Counted from the first letter of the stretch, positions 21,914-29,346 are shown. The stretch: DNA of 32,669 nt from a virus (IMGVR_UViG_3300043464_002720:1-32669), one strand, 5' to 3'. Made by a program: numbers and translations. Notes: generated by a model from the sequence alone, not told the origin.

Positions 21914-22168
21914 TTACGTTTGTGCAGCCCAGAGCTGCCTAATGTGAACTTCGGCCTTGACTAAGGAGGGGGCGATCAGAGGAAGAATTTGGGGCGACTC
22001 AACGAGTGCAACCCTTCTGATTTCAGCGAGATCCCTGAAAAGCTCTTTGATGGTTGGGGGAATCGTATTGCTTACCCTCTTTTCCTTTTCTTCGCCCTGG
22101 TTGCTGTAGCTGTCAAGAGCGAGGGCTGATGCCATGACTGGGGCTAGCGGGTCGGCATTCCTCACCAT
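21914..22168 (-). CDS. Hypothetical helical protein
   Basis: An 84-residue protein with an Asp/Ala/Pro-rich start and a helical C-terminal two-thirds (TIKELFRDLAEIRRVALVES). No recognised motif. Five nt before the basic HNH-like gene and 15 nt after the previous gene on the minus strand, so part of one transcription unit. Confidence 0.55.
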   Translation of the reverse strand: MVRNADPLAPVMASALALDSYSNQGEEKEKRVSNTIPPTIKELFRDLAEIRRVALVESPQILPLIAPSLVKAEVHIRQLWAAQT

Positions 22169-22183
22169 AGCTGGGGGCGTGGC

Positions 22184-22471
22184 TCAGAGCCAATCGACGT
22201 GAGACTGTGTTCGCTCTTCAAGGGCCTCTACCGTGATGTCGTCCCAGTTGATGGGCGGCATGGGGAGGCGGTACTTGTTTTTGCTTCTGTTCACATCGTT
22301 TGGCAGGCCGTTGTGCGAGCAGTAGGCCTCATACCATTTCTGCAGCATTGACCTGTCAACAAAACCCTGCATCAATCCATGCACCTCGCTCACGTCCTGC
22401 CCCTTCTCGTAAAGCAGGTGGGCGGTAACACGAAGGATTCGATTCAGGTTGGTGCTTCCTCTTGTGTGCAT
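22184..22471 (-). CDS. Hypothetical protein
   Basis: A 95-residue protein, helical, with basic and aromatic residues (RILRVTAHLLYEKGQDVSEV, MLQKWYEAYCSHNGLPNDV) and an acidic end (NWDDITVEALEERTQSHVDW). First gene of the minus-strand trio, divergent from the promoter at 22483-22511. No family recognised. Confidence 0.55.
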   Translation of the reverse strand: MHTRGSTNLNRILRVTAHLLYEKGQDVSEVHGLMQGFVDRSMLQKWYEAYCSHNGLPNDVNRSKNKYRLPMPPINWDDITVEALEERTQSHVDWL

Positions 22472-22482
22472 ATCTCTTGCCC

Positions 22483-22511
22483 TTGACAGATGGGGCTAAT
22501 GGTCCTAGTTT
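22483..22511 (+). promoter_or_regulatory. Sigma70-like promoter for the recombination block
   Basis: A consensus -35 TTGACA (22483-22488), exactly 17 nt, then TAGTTT (22506-22511). Transcription would begin near 22518, so the ERF start at 22566 is preferred over the upstream in-frame start at 22512. Leader about 48 nt. Confidence 0.7.
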
Positions 22512-22565
22512 GTGGATCAGGAGGGGGCGCCATCATCCTATAGTCCCTCGGTCACCCAAAAACCT

Positions 22566-23339
22566 ATGGCCAACGTCTACTCGAAACTCAACCAGGCCCG
22601 CACCGAGCTTCAGCGGCGTGAGCTGAAAAAGACCGGGCACAACAAGTTTGCAGGTTACAAATACTTTGAGCTTGGCGACTTCCTGCCAACGGTGCAAGAA
22701 ATCTTTGCCCAGACTGGTTTGTGCGGAATTGTGAGCTATGGGGCGGAAGCTGCAACTCTCACGATTATTGATGTAGAAGCCCCCGGCGACGCAAATGTTG
22801 TAATTAGTAGTCCCATGAGTTCTGCTGCCCTCAAAGGGGCTCATGACATTCAGAACCTGGGCGCGGTACAAACGTATCTGCGTCGCTATCTCTGGGTGAC
22901 GGCCATGGAGATCGTTGAGCACGACGAGCTGGACGCCACGCTTGGGGCACCCAAGGAGGCTTCCACCGCCCCCGAGAAGGCCGCCCCCGCCCCGAAGAAG
23001 CAGCGCACCTACTCCCCTGGGGATTCGGTCGCCCCGGCCCGCCAGGCGCCCATCCAGCAGGATCTGGAGATGAAGATGAAGGAGCTGGGTCTTACGGCTT
23101 TCGGCGAGAAGACATTCCTGCAGCTCTGCAAGGCTGAATCCTTCAGCGCTATTGCTGACTCGAAGGCTGCTCAAGCATACAAGATTACGAATGAAGAGCT
23201 TGTTGCCAAGCTCAATGCTGGCAAGAACAGCAAAAATGAGCAGATTCTGCAGCCTCCCACTACTGCCAAGCCTAAGGACAAAATTGAAGATCTGGAGCGT
23301 GCAGCCTCCGCTTTGTTCAAAGGCGATGAGGAGGAGTGA
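22566..23339 (+). CDS. erf: ERF-type single-strand annealing protein
   Basis: A 257-residue protein. The N-terminal domain has ERF landmarks: KFAGYKYFELGDFLPTV (residues 27-43) and QNLGAVQTYLRRYLWVTA (about 94-111), followed by EIVEHDELDA. The next part (about 125-165) is an Ala/Pro-rich linker and the C-terminus is helical and acidic. ERF proteins anneal complementary single strands and work with a nuclease and SSB; all three lie here (22566, 24651, 25444). First gene after the 22483 promoter. Confidence 0.85.
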   Translation: MANVYSKLNQARTELQRRELKKTGHNKFAGYKYFELGDFLPTVQEIFAQTGLCGIVSYGAEAATLTIIDVEAPGDANVVISSPMSSAALKGAHDIQNLGAVQTYLRRYLWVTAMEIVEHDELDATLGAPKEASTAPEKAAPAPKKQRTYSPGDSVAPARQAPIQQDLEMKMKELGLTAFGEKTFLQLCKAESFSAIADSKAAQAYKITNEELVAKLNAGKNSKNEQILQPPTTAKPKDKIEDLERAASALFKGDEEE

Positions 23340-23650
23340 TGACTGATACCTTTCAGTATGCGATTTGCTGCCTAGCTCTTACTCTTCCTGCGCTTATTGC
23401 AATTCAATTTACCTACGCCCCCAAGAAATACAAGTCCCGCCCCGAGAATACTTTTGTTACGGGGCATGGCGACTTTGCGGAGGGCCTGGTCAAAGCCCTT
23501 GGACTTGGTTGGGGCGTGACAAATATTCACATCATGGTTGATGCGGGCGAGGTCGTAAAAGTACGAGTAGAGCAGTATCTCAACGAAGAGCAGGCAACGA
23601 AAATCCTTGGCCTTGTCGAAAAACACAAAGCCGTGGAGATGGGGTTATGA
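23339..23650 (+). CDS. Membrane-anchored hypothetical protein
   Basis: A 103-residue protein with one hydrophobic N-terminal segment (YAICCLALTLPALIAIQFTY, residues 7-26), then a soluble alpha/beta part (TNIHIMVDAGEVVKVRVEQY, then ATKILGLVEKHK). It shares one base with the ERF stop and couples by ATGA to the next gene. Unknown role; likely anchored with the soluble part facing the cytoplasm or periplasm. Confidence 0.55.
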   Translation: MTDTFQYAICCLALTLPALIAIQFTYAPKKYKSRPENTFVTGHGDFAEGLVKALGLGWGVTNIHIMVDAGEVVKVRVEQYLNEEQATKILGLVEKHKAVEMGL

Positions 23651-23892
23651 CATTTGCTAGGTATGTCTTGCACCCAGGCTACATACGCAGTAAGAACGAT
23701 GGCGATGAGCACTTTATTGGTGGTCCCCAGCTAGCTCGTCTTTATGGCGTAAGGCTTCGGGATTGCGTTTATGGAGATGTTCGCACTTATACGCCCAAGG
23801 AGGGCGACATTCACCTTCGCCCACGCTTTGACGGAGACTATCGATTGCCGGGGCTCCCTCCGCCCCGGCTTACGTCAACTCCAGCAACCTAA
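23647..23892 (+). CDS. Conserved small phage protein (HPGYIRSKNDGD type)
   Basis: An 81-residue protein. HPGYIRSKNDGDEHFIGGPQ followed by LARLYGVRLRDCVYGD and PKEGDIHLRPRFDGDY is a pattern seen in many tailed phages without a known function; it reads as a compact alpha/beta fold. The end (LPPPRLTSTPAT) is disordered. Confidence 0.7.
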   Translation: MTFARYVLHPGYIRSKNDGDEHFIGGPQLARLYGVRLRDCVYGDVRTYTPKEGDIHLRPRFDGDYRLPGLPPPRLTSTPAT

Positions 23893-23903
23893 AACTTTAA
23901 GCA

Positions 23904-24302
23904 ATGAATCGAACTACTGTTATTTTGTCCAGCGCTGGCATTGCAGCTGCATTGGCTTTTGTTCTGTGGGGGGTTCCCCAGCTCGGCGTCTACAATCGCA
24001 CCCTCTCTGGTCGTGCCGCCCTGATGGAAGCCGAGAGCACTCGCCAGGTTCGAGTGCTCGAAGCCAAGGCCAAGCAGGAGTCCGCCACCTTGGAAGCTCA
24101 GGCAGAAGTTACAAAAGCCGAAGGTAGTGCCAAGGCTATCGCCGCCCTGAAGACTGAATTAGGTAGCAGCGATGCTTACCTTCGCTGGCTCTATATTCAG
24201 GGCCTGCAAGAGCAGAACGGTCAAGGCGAGAAAACTGTGGTCTACATTCCCACGGATGGACTGGTTCCGCTGCCTATATCGGAGGCCGGCAGAGTGAAGT
24301 GA
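23904..24302 (+). CDS. Single-TM protein with coiled-coil (band-7/SPFH-tail-like)
   Basis: A 132-residue protein: an N-terminal membrane anchor (VILSSAGIAAALAFVLWGV), then an Ala/Glu/Lys/Gln coiled coil (VRVLEAKAKQESATLEAQAE) and a C-terminal segment SDAYLRWLYIQGLQ ... KTVVYIPTDGLVPLPISEAGR. This order is known in many phages and resembles the tail of SPFH/band-7 proteins. It probably sits in the inner membrane as an oligomer. It ends at the base before the convergent HNH gene. Confidence 0.7.
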   Translation: MNRTTVILSSAGIAAALAFVLWGVPQLGVYNRTLSGRAALMEAESTRQVRVLEAKAKQESATLEAQAEVTKAEGSAKAIAALKTELGSSDAYLRWLYIQGLQEQNGQGEKTVVYIPTDGLVPLPISEAGRVK

Positions 24303-24608
24303 TCAATTTCTACCAGTAAGCCAATCGATCAACTTGGCTTGCCCAATCTCAGACCAATAGGGCTGTTCTCGCCACCAGCTAAACACCTCTCGATGCCCCT
24401 TCTTCCTGTTACAAGAAAGGCAGGCGGGTGCTAGGTTTTTGGCAATGGTCAGCCCTCCTTTCATTTTTGGCTGAACGTGATCAAGGCTTTTTGCGGGCTC
24501 GCCACAGTAAGCGCATTCGTAATTCCAATTCTGAAAAATGCTTTGTCTGAATCGAGAGCGAAGAGTGCGAGAATCGACAAGAACCGTTTCCTCGATCGTG
24601 GACTGCAT
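24303..24608 (-). CDS. HNH endonuclease
   Basis: A 101-residue protein with a full small HNH motif: C32-A-Y-C35, D43-H44, N58, and C63-L-S-C66-N67. The Cys residues hold a structural zinc and H44/N58/N67 form the metal-binding cleavage site. It is on the opposite strand, directly abutting the SPFH-like gene (23904) and dividing the erf and exonuclease genes, as free-standing homing-type HNH genes often do. Confidence 0.85.
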   Translation of the reverse strand: MQSTIEETVLVDSRTLRSRFRQSIFQNWNYECAYCGEPAKSLDHVQPKMKGGLTIAKNLAPACLSCNRKKGHREVFSWWREQPYWSEIGQAKLIDWLTGRN

Positions 24609-24650
24609 TTGAATCAGTCATTTGCTTAAACCCTAGCCGATTTTTCAGAG

Positions 24651-25424
24651 ATGGTTCACCCCGCTTCAGGTTTTTACGTCAAAGACAACCAGGAGTACGC
24701 CTCCGTCAGTCTTGTGTTGGGGGCGACAAGTCAAATGTTCGACCCCTCCAAGGAGAAGGGGCTTCAATTTTGGCGAAGGAATGAACCGGACTGGGAAGAG
24801 ATAGTTATCAGGGCCCAGAGGAGGGGTAAAATTATTCATGCTGAGGTAGAGGCAACTCTTCTTGGTATTTCGACAGCGGGCCATGAAGACGAGGGAACCT
24901 ATGAGGAGATAGTAAAATACAATGTCAATGAATATTTGATGTACTTAGGGCCTTTGCTGGAAGAGATAAAAACAGAAAACGAGGGCAGAAAAGACATACA
25001 GCTTGAGCAGGTTGTTTTTTGCCCACACGGATACGCAGGGACAAAAGACGCAAATTTCATGTTCAGAAAGAAATATTCCATGTGGGACTGGAAGTCGGTA
25101 AGATCTTACAAAGAGTACGAGAGCGAGGAAAAGGGCAAGAAAACCAAGCCGAAATCCAAGTACAAAGATGCCTTCCTTCAGATCGGGGCCTATGCCTTGG
25201 CTCACAACATTGGGGTCAGGAATGGCGAACTTGACACCTTGATTGAGCGTGGTGTAATCTGTGTCTGTTACGACTGGAGGGAACCTCAGCTCCACATCCT
25301 GGACGGAGACGATCTGAAGAAGGCAGTGCTTGGATTCGTTGAGCGATTTGCCGCTTACTGCGAACTCATCGGCTGTAGTCTCCCTCGCCCCGTACGAGAA
25401 GAAGCTGAAGAGCTTTCTATCTAA
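24651..25424 (+). CDS. PD-(D/E)XK nuclease (RecB/Cas4-like), recombination exonuclease
   Basis: A 257-residue protein. The core is visible: GKIIHAEVEATLLG (residues 59-72), E119 in LEQVVF, GTKD with D133, and WDWKS with D146-x-K148, then a helix containing KDAFLQIGAYALAHN, the Q-x3-Y motif of RecB-like nucleases. Such exonucleases chew double-stranded ends to make single strands for an annealing protein, matching the nearby ERF and SSB genes. The start ATG at 24651 lies 42 nt from the divergent HNH start. Confidence 0.8.
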   Translation: MVHPASGFYVKDNQEYASVSLVLGATSQMFDPSKEKGLQFWRRNEPDWEEIVIRAQRRGKIIHAEVEATLLGISTAGHEDEGTYEEIVKYNVNEYLMYLGPLLEEIKTENEGRKDIQLEQVVFCPHGYAGTKDANFMFRKKYSMWDWKSVRSYKEYESEEKGKKTKPKSKYKDAFLQIGAYALAHNIGVRNGELDTLIERGVICVCYDWREPQLHILDGDDLKKAVLGFVERFAAYCELIGCSLPRPVREEAEELSI

Positions 25425-25443
25425 CATTCTCGCAAAACACACG

Positions 25444-25818
25444 ATGCTCTCTCTCACCGCTACCGGATATGTTTCCGGTAAGCCCAAAATCGAAAACAGC
25501 GACTACGGAGACTCCATCTCCATCGGCATTCGCTGCAAAGGTGAAGGCGGCAAAAACGTTTTCTACGTTAATGCCAAATTCTATGGCAAGAAGATGGGCG
25601 TCATCGAAAAGTACATCAATGACGGCGATCAGGTAACGGTTGCTGGCATGATTTCGATGGCAACCGAAAAGACCAAGCGGGACGGCACCAAGTACGCCCA
25701 GGTTTACATGACGGGATCGAGTTTTTCCATCCCGCCCAACCCCGCTCTGAAGGATGCTGCAGCCCCTCTGCGCCCTCTGCCGCCTTCCGACGAGGAAGAC
25801 GAGGACTCGCCCTTCTGA
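25444..25818 (+). CDS. ssb: Single-stranded DNA-binding protein
   Basis: A 124-residue protein. An OB-fold pattern is visible (LTATGYVSGKPKI, ISIGIRCKGEGG, YINDGDQVTVAGMISM), and the C-terminus is strongly acidic and ends in EEDEDSPF, the classic SSB tail that recruits partner proteins. ATG 25444 is chosen over an earlier frame start that shadows the exonuclease gene. A hairpin terminator follows. It covers single strands during replication and recombination. Confidence 0.85.
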   Translation: MLSLTATGYVSGKPKIENSDYGDSISIGIRCKGEGGKNVFYVNAKFYGKKMGVIEKYINDGDQVTVAGMISMATEKTKRDGTKYAQVYMTGSSFSIPPNPALKDAAAPLRPLPPSDEEDEDSPF

Positions 25819-25839
25819 TCCGCTCCTGGCATAGCGAAC

Positions 25840-25876
25840 GCCCCCTGGAGCATGGAGGTCCGACGAGGGGCTTTTT
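25840..25876 (+). terminator. Rho-independent terminator after ssb
   Basis: GCCCC (25840-25844) pairs with GGGGC (25867-25871), with a further GGA/TCC pairing inside, followed by TTTTT (25872-25876). A clear plus-strand terminator 22 nt after the ssb stop. Confidence 0.8.
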
Positions 25877-26052
25877 CTCCGCGCACCAACGCCTCTACTG
25901 CTCGGGCTAAGCGGTAGATCGACAGGCCAAAGTGCAAGCTAGCGGTCTCTTCCGAGAGTGTCGCAGTTCCAAGCCTGGTTGGGCTCACTTGGCGACATGA
26001 AGAAAATAAGCTTAGAAGTCCAGGAGGAGCCCTCTGTAACAGGAGGGCTTTC
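25877..26052 (+). ncRNA. Candidate structured non-coding RNA
   Basis: The 193 nt between the ssb terminator and the next gene contain no plausible gene but several hairpins on the plus strand: a 9-bp stem with a 7-nt loop (TCTACTGCT at 25894-25902, AGCGGTAGA at 25910-25918), CTCT-TCCG-AGAG (25947-25958), a 6-bp stem TGTCGC/GCGACA (25959-25964 and 25992-25997) enclosing AGCC/GGCT, and a terminal hairpin (26028-26049). It is not a tRNA by cloverleaf inspection. No promoter is obvious; a weak -35/-10-like pair (TTGGCG 25989, TTAGAA 26012) exists. It could be a small RNA or a structured leader of the next operon. Confidence 0.5.
26028..26052 (+). terminator. Terminator-like hairpin before the 26070 gene
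   Basis: AGCCCTC pairs with GAGGGCT around an 8-nt loop, followed by a short T-run (TTTC). Could end the candidate RNA, or act as an attenuator or stabiliser for the downstream genes. Confidence 0.6.
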
Positions 26053-26069
26053 AAATACTTTTTACTTGC

Positions 26070-26297
26070 ATGGAAGATTTTAATCCAATTCGCCTTGCGA
26101 CAGAAGAGCTTGAGTTCAAACAAAAACTCTGCCTTAAGCCTAGCGGCTGGGTGCTTGGCTGCGGAGCCTTTAGCGAAATCGCTCCATCGGGCATGGTATT
26201 ACGCGATTTAGCGCATGTAGGCTTCTTTTTGGGTCTTCCAGTAACTGTAGATCCTGACGCAAACCCCTGGACGGTTAAACTTATCACAGAAGAGTAA
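26070..26297 (+). CDS. Small hypothetical protein
   Basis: A 75-residue protein, helical start (ATEELEFKQKLCLKPSGWVL) and hydrophobic middle (HVGFFLGLPVTVD). It lies between the structured region and the dNMP kinase gene. Not recognised. Confidence 0.55.
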   Translation: MEDFNPIRLATEELEFKQKLCLKPSGWVLGCGAFSEIAPSGMVLRDLAHVGFFLGLPVTVDPDANPWTVKLITEE

Positions 26298-26301
26298 TCT
26301 C

Positions 26302-26856
26302 ATGGCCATCAAAATCATCGGTCTTTACAGCCCCGCCCCCGGCTCTGGCAAGTCAACCATTGCCACATGCCTGGAAGATTACAACTACAGCGTTGTTCCA
26401 TTTGCTTGCTTCCTGAAGGGGATGATCAGAACGCTATTGGTTGAGCTTGGATATACACCAGCACGGGCGACCGAAATGATCAAGCAAAAAGACTTGGTTG
26501 TCTCAGGCATCAATATCAGAATGAGAACTCTGATGCAGACACTTGGTACTGAGTGGGGGCGGAATACGCTAGATCAAGATTTCTGGATTAACTGTTGGAA
26601 GGAAAAAGTGAAATCTTGCGGGAGCCTCGTAGTTGCAGACGATGTAAGATTCCCAAACGAGGCAGCTGCCATCAGGGAAATGGGCGGGGAAATGTGGAAG
26701 GTTGTTCGCCCCGGCGTAGAAAATAGCGAAAATCACTCTTCTGAAGGGCAGCTTGATCATTGGGATGGCTTCTCTCGTGTTATCGTAAACGATGGATCGC
26801 TCGATGATCTGTATTGCAAGCTTGATCTGATCCTGGGCGGCGATGCTAAAGGATAA
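26302..26856 (+). CDS. Deoxynucleoside monophosphate kinase
   Basis: A 184-residue protein with a P-loop YSPAPGSGKST (K17, S18) and features of phage dNMP kinases (T4 gp1 type): RTLMQTLGTEWGR, QDFWINCW, VVADDVRFPNEAAAIREMGG and VRPGVEN. It phosphorylates dNMPs to dNDPs with ATP, raising the dNTP supply. The next gene starts 14 nt before its end. Confidence 0.85.
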   Translation: MAIKIIGLYSPAPGSGKSTIATCLEDYNYSVVPFACFLKGMIRTLLVELGYTPARATEMIKQKDLVVSGINIRMRTLMQTLGTEWGRNTLDQDFWINCWKEKVKSCGSLVVADDVRFPNEAAAIREMGGEMWKVVRPGVENSENHSSEGQLDHWDGFSRVIVNDGSLDDLYCKLDLILGGDAKG

Positions 26857-27589
26857 AAATGACGACTTCTATGGGGCAAGGCTTGTAGCAACCGCAAGGT
26901 TGCATTTGCCGTCTGTAATGGCAAAGCAAAAATCCCCATTCTTTTTTGAAGTGATGGGCGAGATAATAGAAAAGAGAATCTATAGGGGCTACAAAAGCAT
27001 TAAGGGCAAAGACGTTAAGCTGAGCGGGATAAAAGATTTCTTTTTCAATTATCACTATGGGCTTGGCATTAGAGATTTGCCAGACTTTCTGGGTTGTTGC
27101 GCCCACCTGGAGTCAAGAGATAACTCAAAACAGAAGCACGCCAGAAGGTTTGTTGACTGGCTCAGGAAAGAAGACCCGGAATCCTTTGCTTTTCCCGCCC
27201 CCTACTGGGAATATAGGCGCTTAATGACAGCGCTAAACGAGATGAAGTGGGCAGCTGATAAAAAGAATAGATACTACGGGATGATGAAAAAGATGTATGA
27301 TACGCACCCCGAAATCCTGCAAGAAATAGGGCCGGGGCGCAAATACGAATCAATTCCAGAAGCCTACAAAAAAGAAGGATACATCATAGAGCCCAAAAGA
27401 ATTAAATCAATAAGACTTTCTCAATACCCCACATACAAAGAAGTTGAAAGACTGGCCAGAGAGCTGAACTCCAGGCTGGACAAGCTCAAAAATCGTGTTT
27501 TGATTGCTAAACTGATTGAGGTCTACAAGATCAACGAAGCGCTCGAACACCATGTTGTCATCAACCCTTCTCAAGACGGCGACGAGTAG
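26843..27589 (+). CDS. Large basic hypothetical protein
   Basis: A 248-residue, basic, aromatic-rich protein between the dNMP kinase and RusA genes. It shows alternating helices with many Lys/Arg (KSPFFFEVMGEIIEKRIYRG, YRRLMTALNEMKWAADKKNR) and no Cys cluster or nucleotide motif. The start at 26843 overlaps the kinase by 14 nt; an internal ATG at 26918 is possible. It may bind nucleic acid, given charge and context. No family recognised. Confidence 0.6.
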   Translation: MLKDKNDDFYGARLVATARLHLPSVMAKQKSPFFFEVMGEIIEKRIYRGYKSIKGKDVKLSGIKDFFFNYHYGLGIRDLPDFLGCCAHLESRDNSKQKHARRFVDWLRKEDPESFAFPAPYWEYRRLMTALNEMKWAADKKNRYYGMMKKMYDTHPEILQEIGPGRKYESIPEAYKKEGYIIEPKRIKSIRLSQYPTYKEVERLARELNSRLDKLKNRVLIAKLIEVYKINEALEHHVVINPSQDGDE

Positions 27590-28085
27590 CTTCGAGTTTT
27601 TCGTTGCTGGCTCCCCAGCCGTCCAGGGCAGCAAGACAGCGTTCGGGCGAGTAGTCAAAGGTCAGGATGGCAAGCCCAGGGCCATCGTCAATATGGTCGA
27701 GCAGGACAAGGGGCTGGGCGAGTGGAGGTATTCGGTGTCTCAGATGGGGCGCCTGATGAGGCCCAGGGATTGGTCGAGGCAGGGGATTTTTATGCTTCGG
27801 GCAATCTTTTACCTGCCACGCCCCAAAAGCCACTTTGACAGCAGGGGTGGACTCAGGTCCGGCGCCCCACTCTTTCATTCAAAACGCAAGGACTGTGATA
27901 AAATGATACGCGCTGTTGGTGATGCGCTGACAGAAGTCTGCTACGAGGACGACTGCTTGCTGGTTCTTGACGAAGGCCTCAAGCTCTACTGCAATCCCGA
28001 GGGCGATGGCGAGGGGGCGAGAATCCTTGTCGCCCGTCTTGATGAAGCGAAAGCCGTGGCCGCCATCAAATCACTGGGTCTGTAG
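27552..28085 (+). CDS. rusA: RusA-type Holliday junction resolvase
   Basis: A 177-residue protein with the RusA signature: FVAGSPAVQGSK near the start, FYLPRPKSH in the middle, then KDCDKMIRAVGDAL (D114, D116) and YEDDCLL (D133/D134), the acidic residues that hold the catalytic metal. RusA dimers cut four-way junctions and prepare recombined phage DNA for packaging. ATG 27552 lies inside the end of the previous gene; an earlier frame start at 27516 is less likely. It completes the annealing protein-nuclease-SSB set. Confidence 0.85.
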   Translation: MLSSTLLKTATSSFEFFVAGSPAVQGSKTAFGRVVKGQDGKPRAIVNMVEQDKGLGEWRYSVSQMGRLMRPRDWSRQGIFMLRAIFYLPRPKSHFDSRGGLRSGAPLFHSKRKDCDKMIRAVGDALTEVCYEDDCLLVLDEGLKLYCNPEGDGEGARILVARLDEAKAVAAIKSLGL

Positions 28086-28093
28086 TCGAACAC

Positions 28094-28122
28094 TTGCAAG
28101 GTCTCGCCCCATGCTGTACGAT
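28094..28122 (+). promoter_or_regulatory. Sigma70-like promoter of the cyAbrB-like gene
   Basis: TTGCAA (28094-28099), 17 nt, TACGAT (28117-28122), followed by TAGCAGGTA exactly as at 9997-10005. The RNA would start near 28129; the ATG is at 28147, with GAAAGG as a possible ribosome-binding region. Confidence 0.75.
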
Positions 28123-28146
28123 TAGCAGGTAACCAACGAAAGGCAA

Positions 28147-28692
28147 ATGCCTCGTCGCAAACCCGCCCAAGAAGAAACCGACCAAACCCCTTCTGCTAAC
28201 ACCGAAATGCCTACCGCCGAAATCGAAGCCCCTGAAACCTCTGAAGTCACCGAGGCTGCACCCAAAGCCACCGTCATCAAGGGCGAGCGTCTGACTGGTC
28301 AAGCCCTGCTCGACTTCGTGCTTGCTAACCGCGAGCGCCCCGTCAACGAACTGGCCTTCGAGGCTGGTTATTACACCAAGAAGGTTGATCCTGAAACGGG
28401 TGAAGAAAAGATCACCTATCAGAAGCCTGCGTTCCACGAGGCCATCAACCGCGCCAACGGCATCGAGCTGGCTCCGGCTACTCGCACCTACGCCCCCCGC
28501 AAGAACCGCGCCCCCGTGGTGAAGCTGGGCAAGAACGGCAACATCGTGGTCGGTGGCCGCCACAGCGGCGTGGCCGGCTTTGAACCCGGCAGCAAGGTCA
28601 AGGTGGAGTCTGAGCCTGGCCGCATCACCATCGTTGCGTGGGCGGATGAAGACGATGACGCCAGCGATACTGATGACCAGATGGACCTCTGA
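28147..28692 (+). CDS. cyAbrB-like transcription regulator
   Basis: A 181-residue protein. Residues about 49-106 match the cyAbrB domain of cyanobacteria: LTGQALLDFVLANRERPVNE, EAGYYTKKVD and FHEAINRANGIEL. Residues about 123-164 look like an AbrB-type swapped hairpin (KLGKNGNIVVGGRHSG, FEPGSKVKVESEPGRITIVA). The N-terminal 45 residues are acidic, disordered; the C-terminus is a strong acidic tail (DEDDDASDTDDQMD). Codon choice is more biased (CTG, ACC, GGC) than in the neighbours, hinting at high expression. It has its own promoter and terminator. It probably binds DNA to reset phage or host transcription. Confidence 0.8.
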   Translation: MPRRKPAQEETDQTPSANTEMPTAEIEAPETSEVTEAAPKATVIKGERLTGQALLDFVLANRERPVNELAFEAGYYTKKVDPETGEEKITYQKPAFHEAINRANGIELAPATRTYAPRKNRAPVVKLGKNGNIVVGGRHSGVAGFEPGSKVKVESEPGRITIVAWADEDDDASDTDDQMDL

Positions 28693-28719
28693 TACAACAG
28701 AGGAGTCATGAGAATCTCG

Positions 28720-28745
28720 GGCCCGATTCGTCGGGCCTTTTCTTT
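28720..28745 (+). terminator. Rho-independent terminator after the cyAbrB-like gene
   Basis: GGCCCG (28720-28725) and CGGGCC (28732-28737) form a perfect 6-bp GC stem with a 6-nt loop (ATTCGT), followed by TTTTCTTT. It closes a one-gene transcription unit. Confidence 0.85.
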
Positions 28746-28759
28746 ATCCGTTTTTAACC

Positions 28760-29158
28760 ATGTCACTTATTGAACAGGCTCACGCATTCAGAGAGGCTTT
28801 TGATTTTAGCGATAATTTTAATGTTGCTGGCTTCCAGCTGCAAAAGCGTCTGATCAGCGAAGAGTATTACGAAGTGATGTCCGCATGTGAAGAATGCGAT
28901 GTCAAGAGCTTCAACATTGGTAGCAGCATCGAACTGCTGAAAGAACTCAGCGATCTTGTTTTTGTTTGCTATCAAATGGCTGCGTATCTTGGACTCGATC
29001 TGGACGAGGCAATGAGGCGAGTGTTTGAAAGCAACATGAGCAAGTTGGGAGAGGATGGAAAACCCCTTCGCCGAGAAGATGGAAAAGTGTTAAAGGGGCC
29101 AAACTATCAACCCCCGGATCTGTCAGACTTGGTAATCGACGCCCATCTTTCACAATGA
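28760..29158 (+). CDS. MazG-like NTP pyrophosphohydrolase
   Basis: A 132-residue all-alpha protein. The metal-binding pattern of the MazG/HisE superfamily is visible: E34-E35-Y-Y-E38 and, on the next helix, E62-L-S-D65. The end GKVLKGPNYQPPDL is typical of phage members of this group. It hydrolyses (d)NTPs to monophosphates and may clear unwanted or alarmone-like nucleotides. It is followed by an ATGA-coupled gene and the dCTP deaminase. Confidence 0.8.
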   Translation: MSLIEQAHAFREAFDFSDNFNVAGFQLQKRLISEEYYEVMSACEECDVKSFNIGSSIELLKELSDLVFVCYQMAAYLGLDLDEAMRRVFESNMSKLGEDGKPLRREDGKVLKGPNYQPPDLSDLVIDAHLSQ

Positions 29159-29346
29159 GCAATCAAAGCCTCCCTACGGAACAGCAGCTGTCAGACTTTT
29201 TCTACGAATGGTTTCTTGATAGCTTTCCCAGGATCACCCCTTCTAGTCGCACGGTTCAGTCACACGTTGCGTTTGCCCAGGAAGCGTTGAAGCAGTTTAC
29301 CCCTCTCGATACCGATACTTCACTCGATTACGACGACAGAGCTTGA
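29155..29346 (+). CDS. Small acidic hypothetical protein
   Basis: A 63-residue acidic protein with aromatic residues (SDFFYEWFLDSFPRITPS) and an acidic tail. ATGA overlap at its start, and TTGA overlap with the next gene. Not recognised. Confidence 0.55.
   Translation: MSNQSLPTEQQLSDFFYEWFLDSFPRITPSSRTVQSHVAFAQEALKQFTPLDTDTSLDYDDRA

Noticed and set aside
22533-23174. 213-codon minus-strand open frame
   Set aside because: Antisense to the ERF gene, with Gly/Leu runs that mirror its Ala/Pro linker.
23771-24127. 118-codon plus-strand frame
   Set aside because: Covers the 23647 gene end and 23904 gene start in a different frame; both of those carry recognisable phage patterns.
25877-26027. Possible tRNA (TTCCAAG at 25965-25971 and a GCGGTAGA D-loop-like string)
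   Set aside because: The bases flanking the supposed T-loop do not pair, and no acceptor stem or anticodon arm can be formed in the right order.
25704-26123. 139-codon minus-strand open frame across the end of ssb and the structured gap
   Set aside because: It runs antisense to the ssb tail, both hairpins and the next gene start, and its product is low-complexity (Ser, Gly, Arg runs); it reads as a chance frame.
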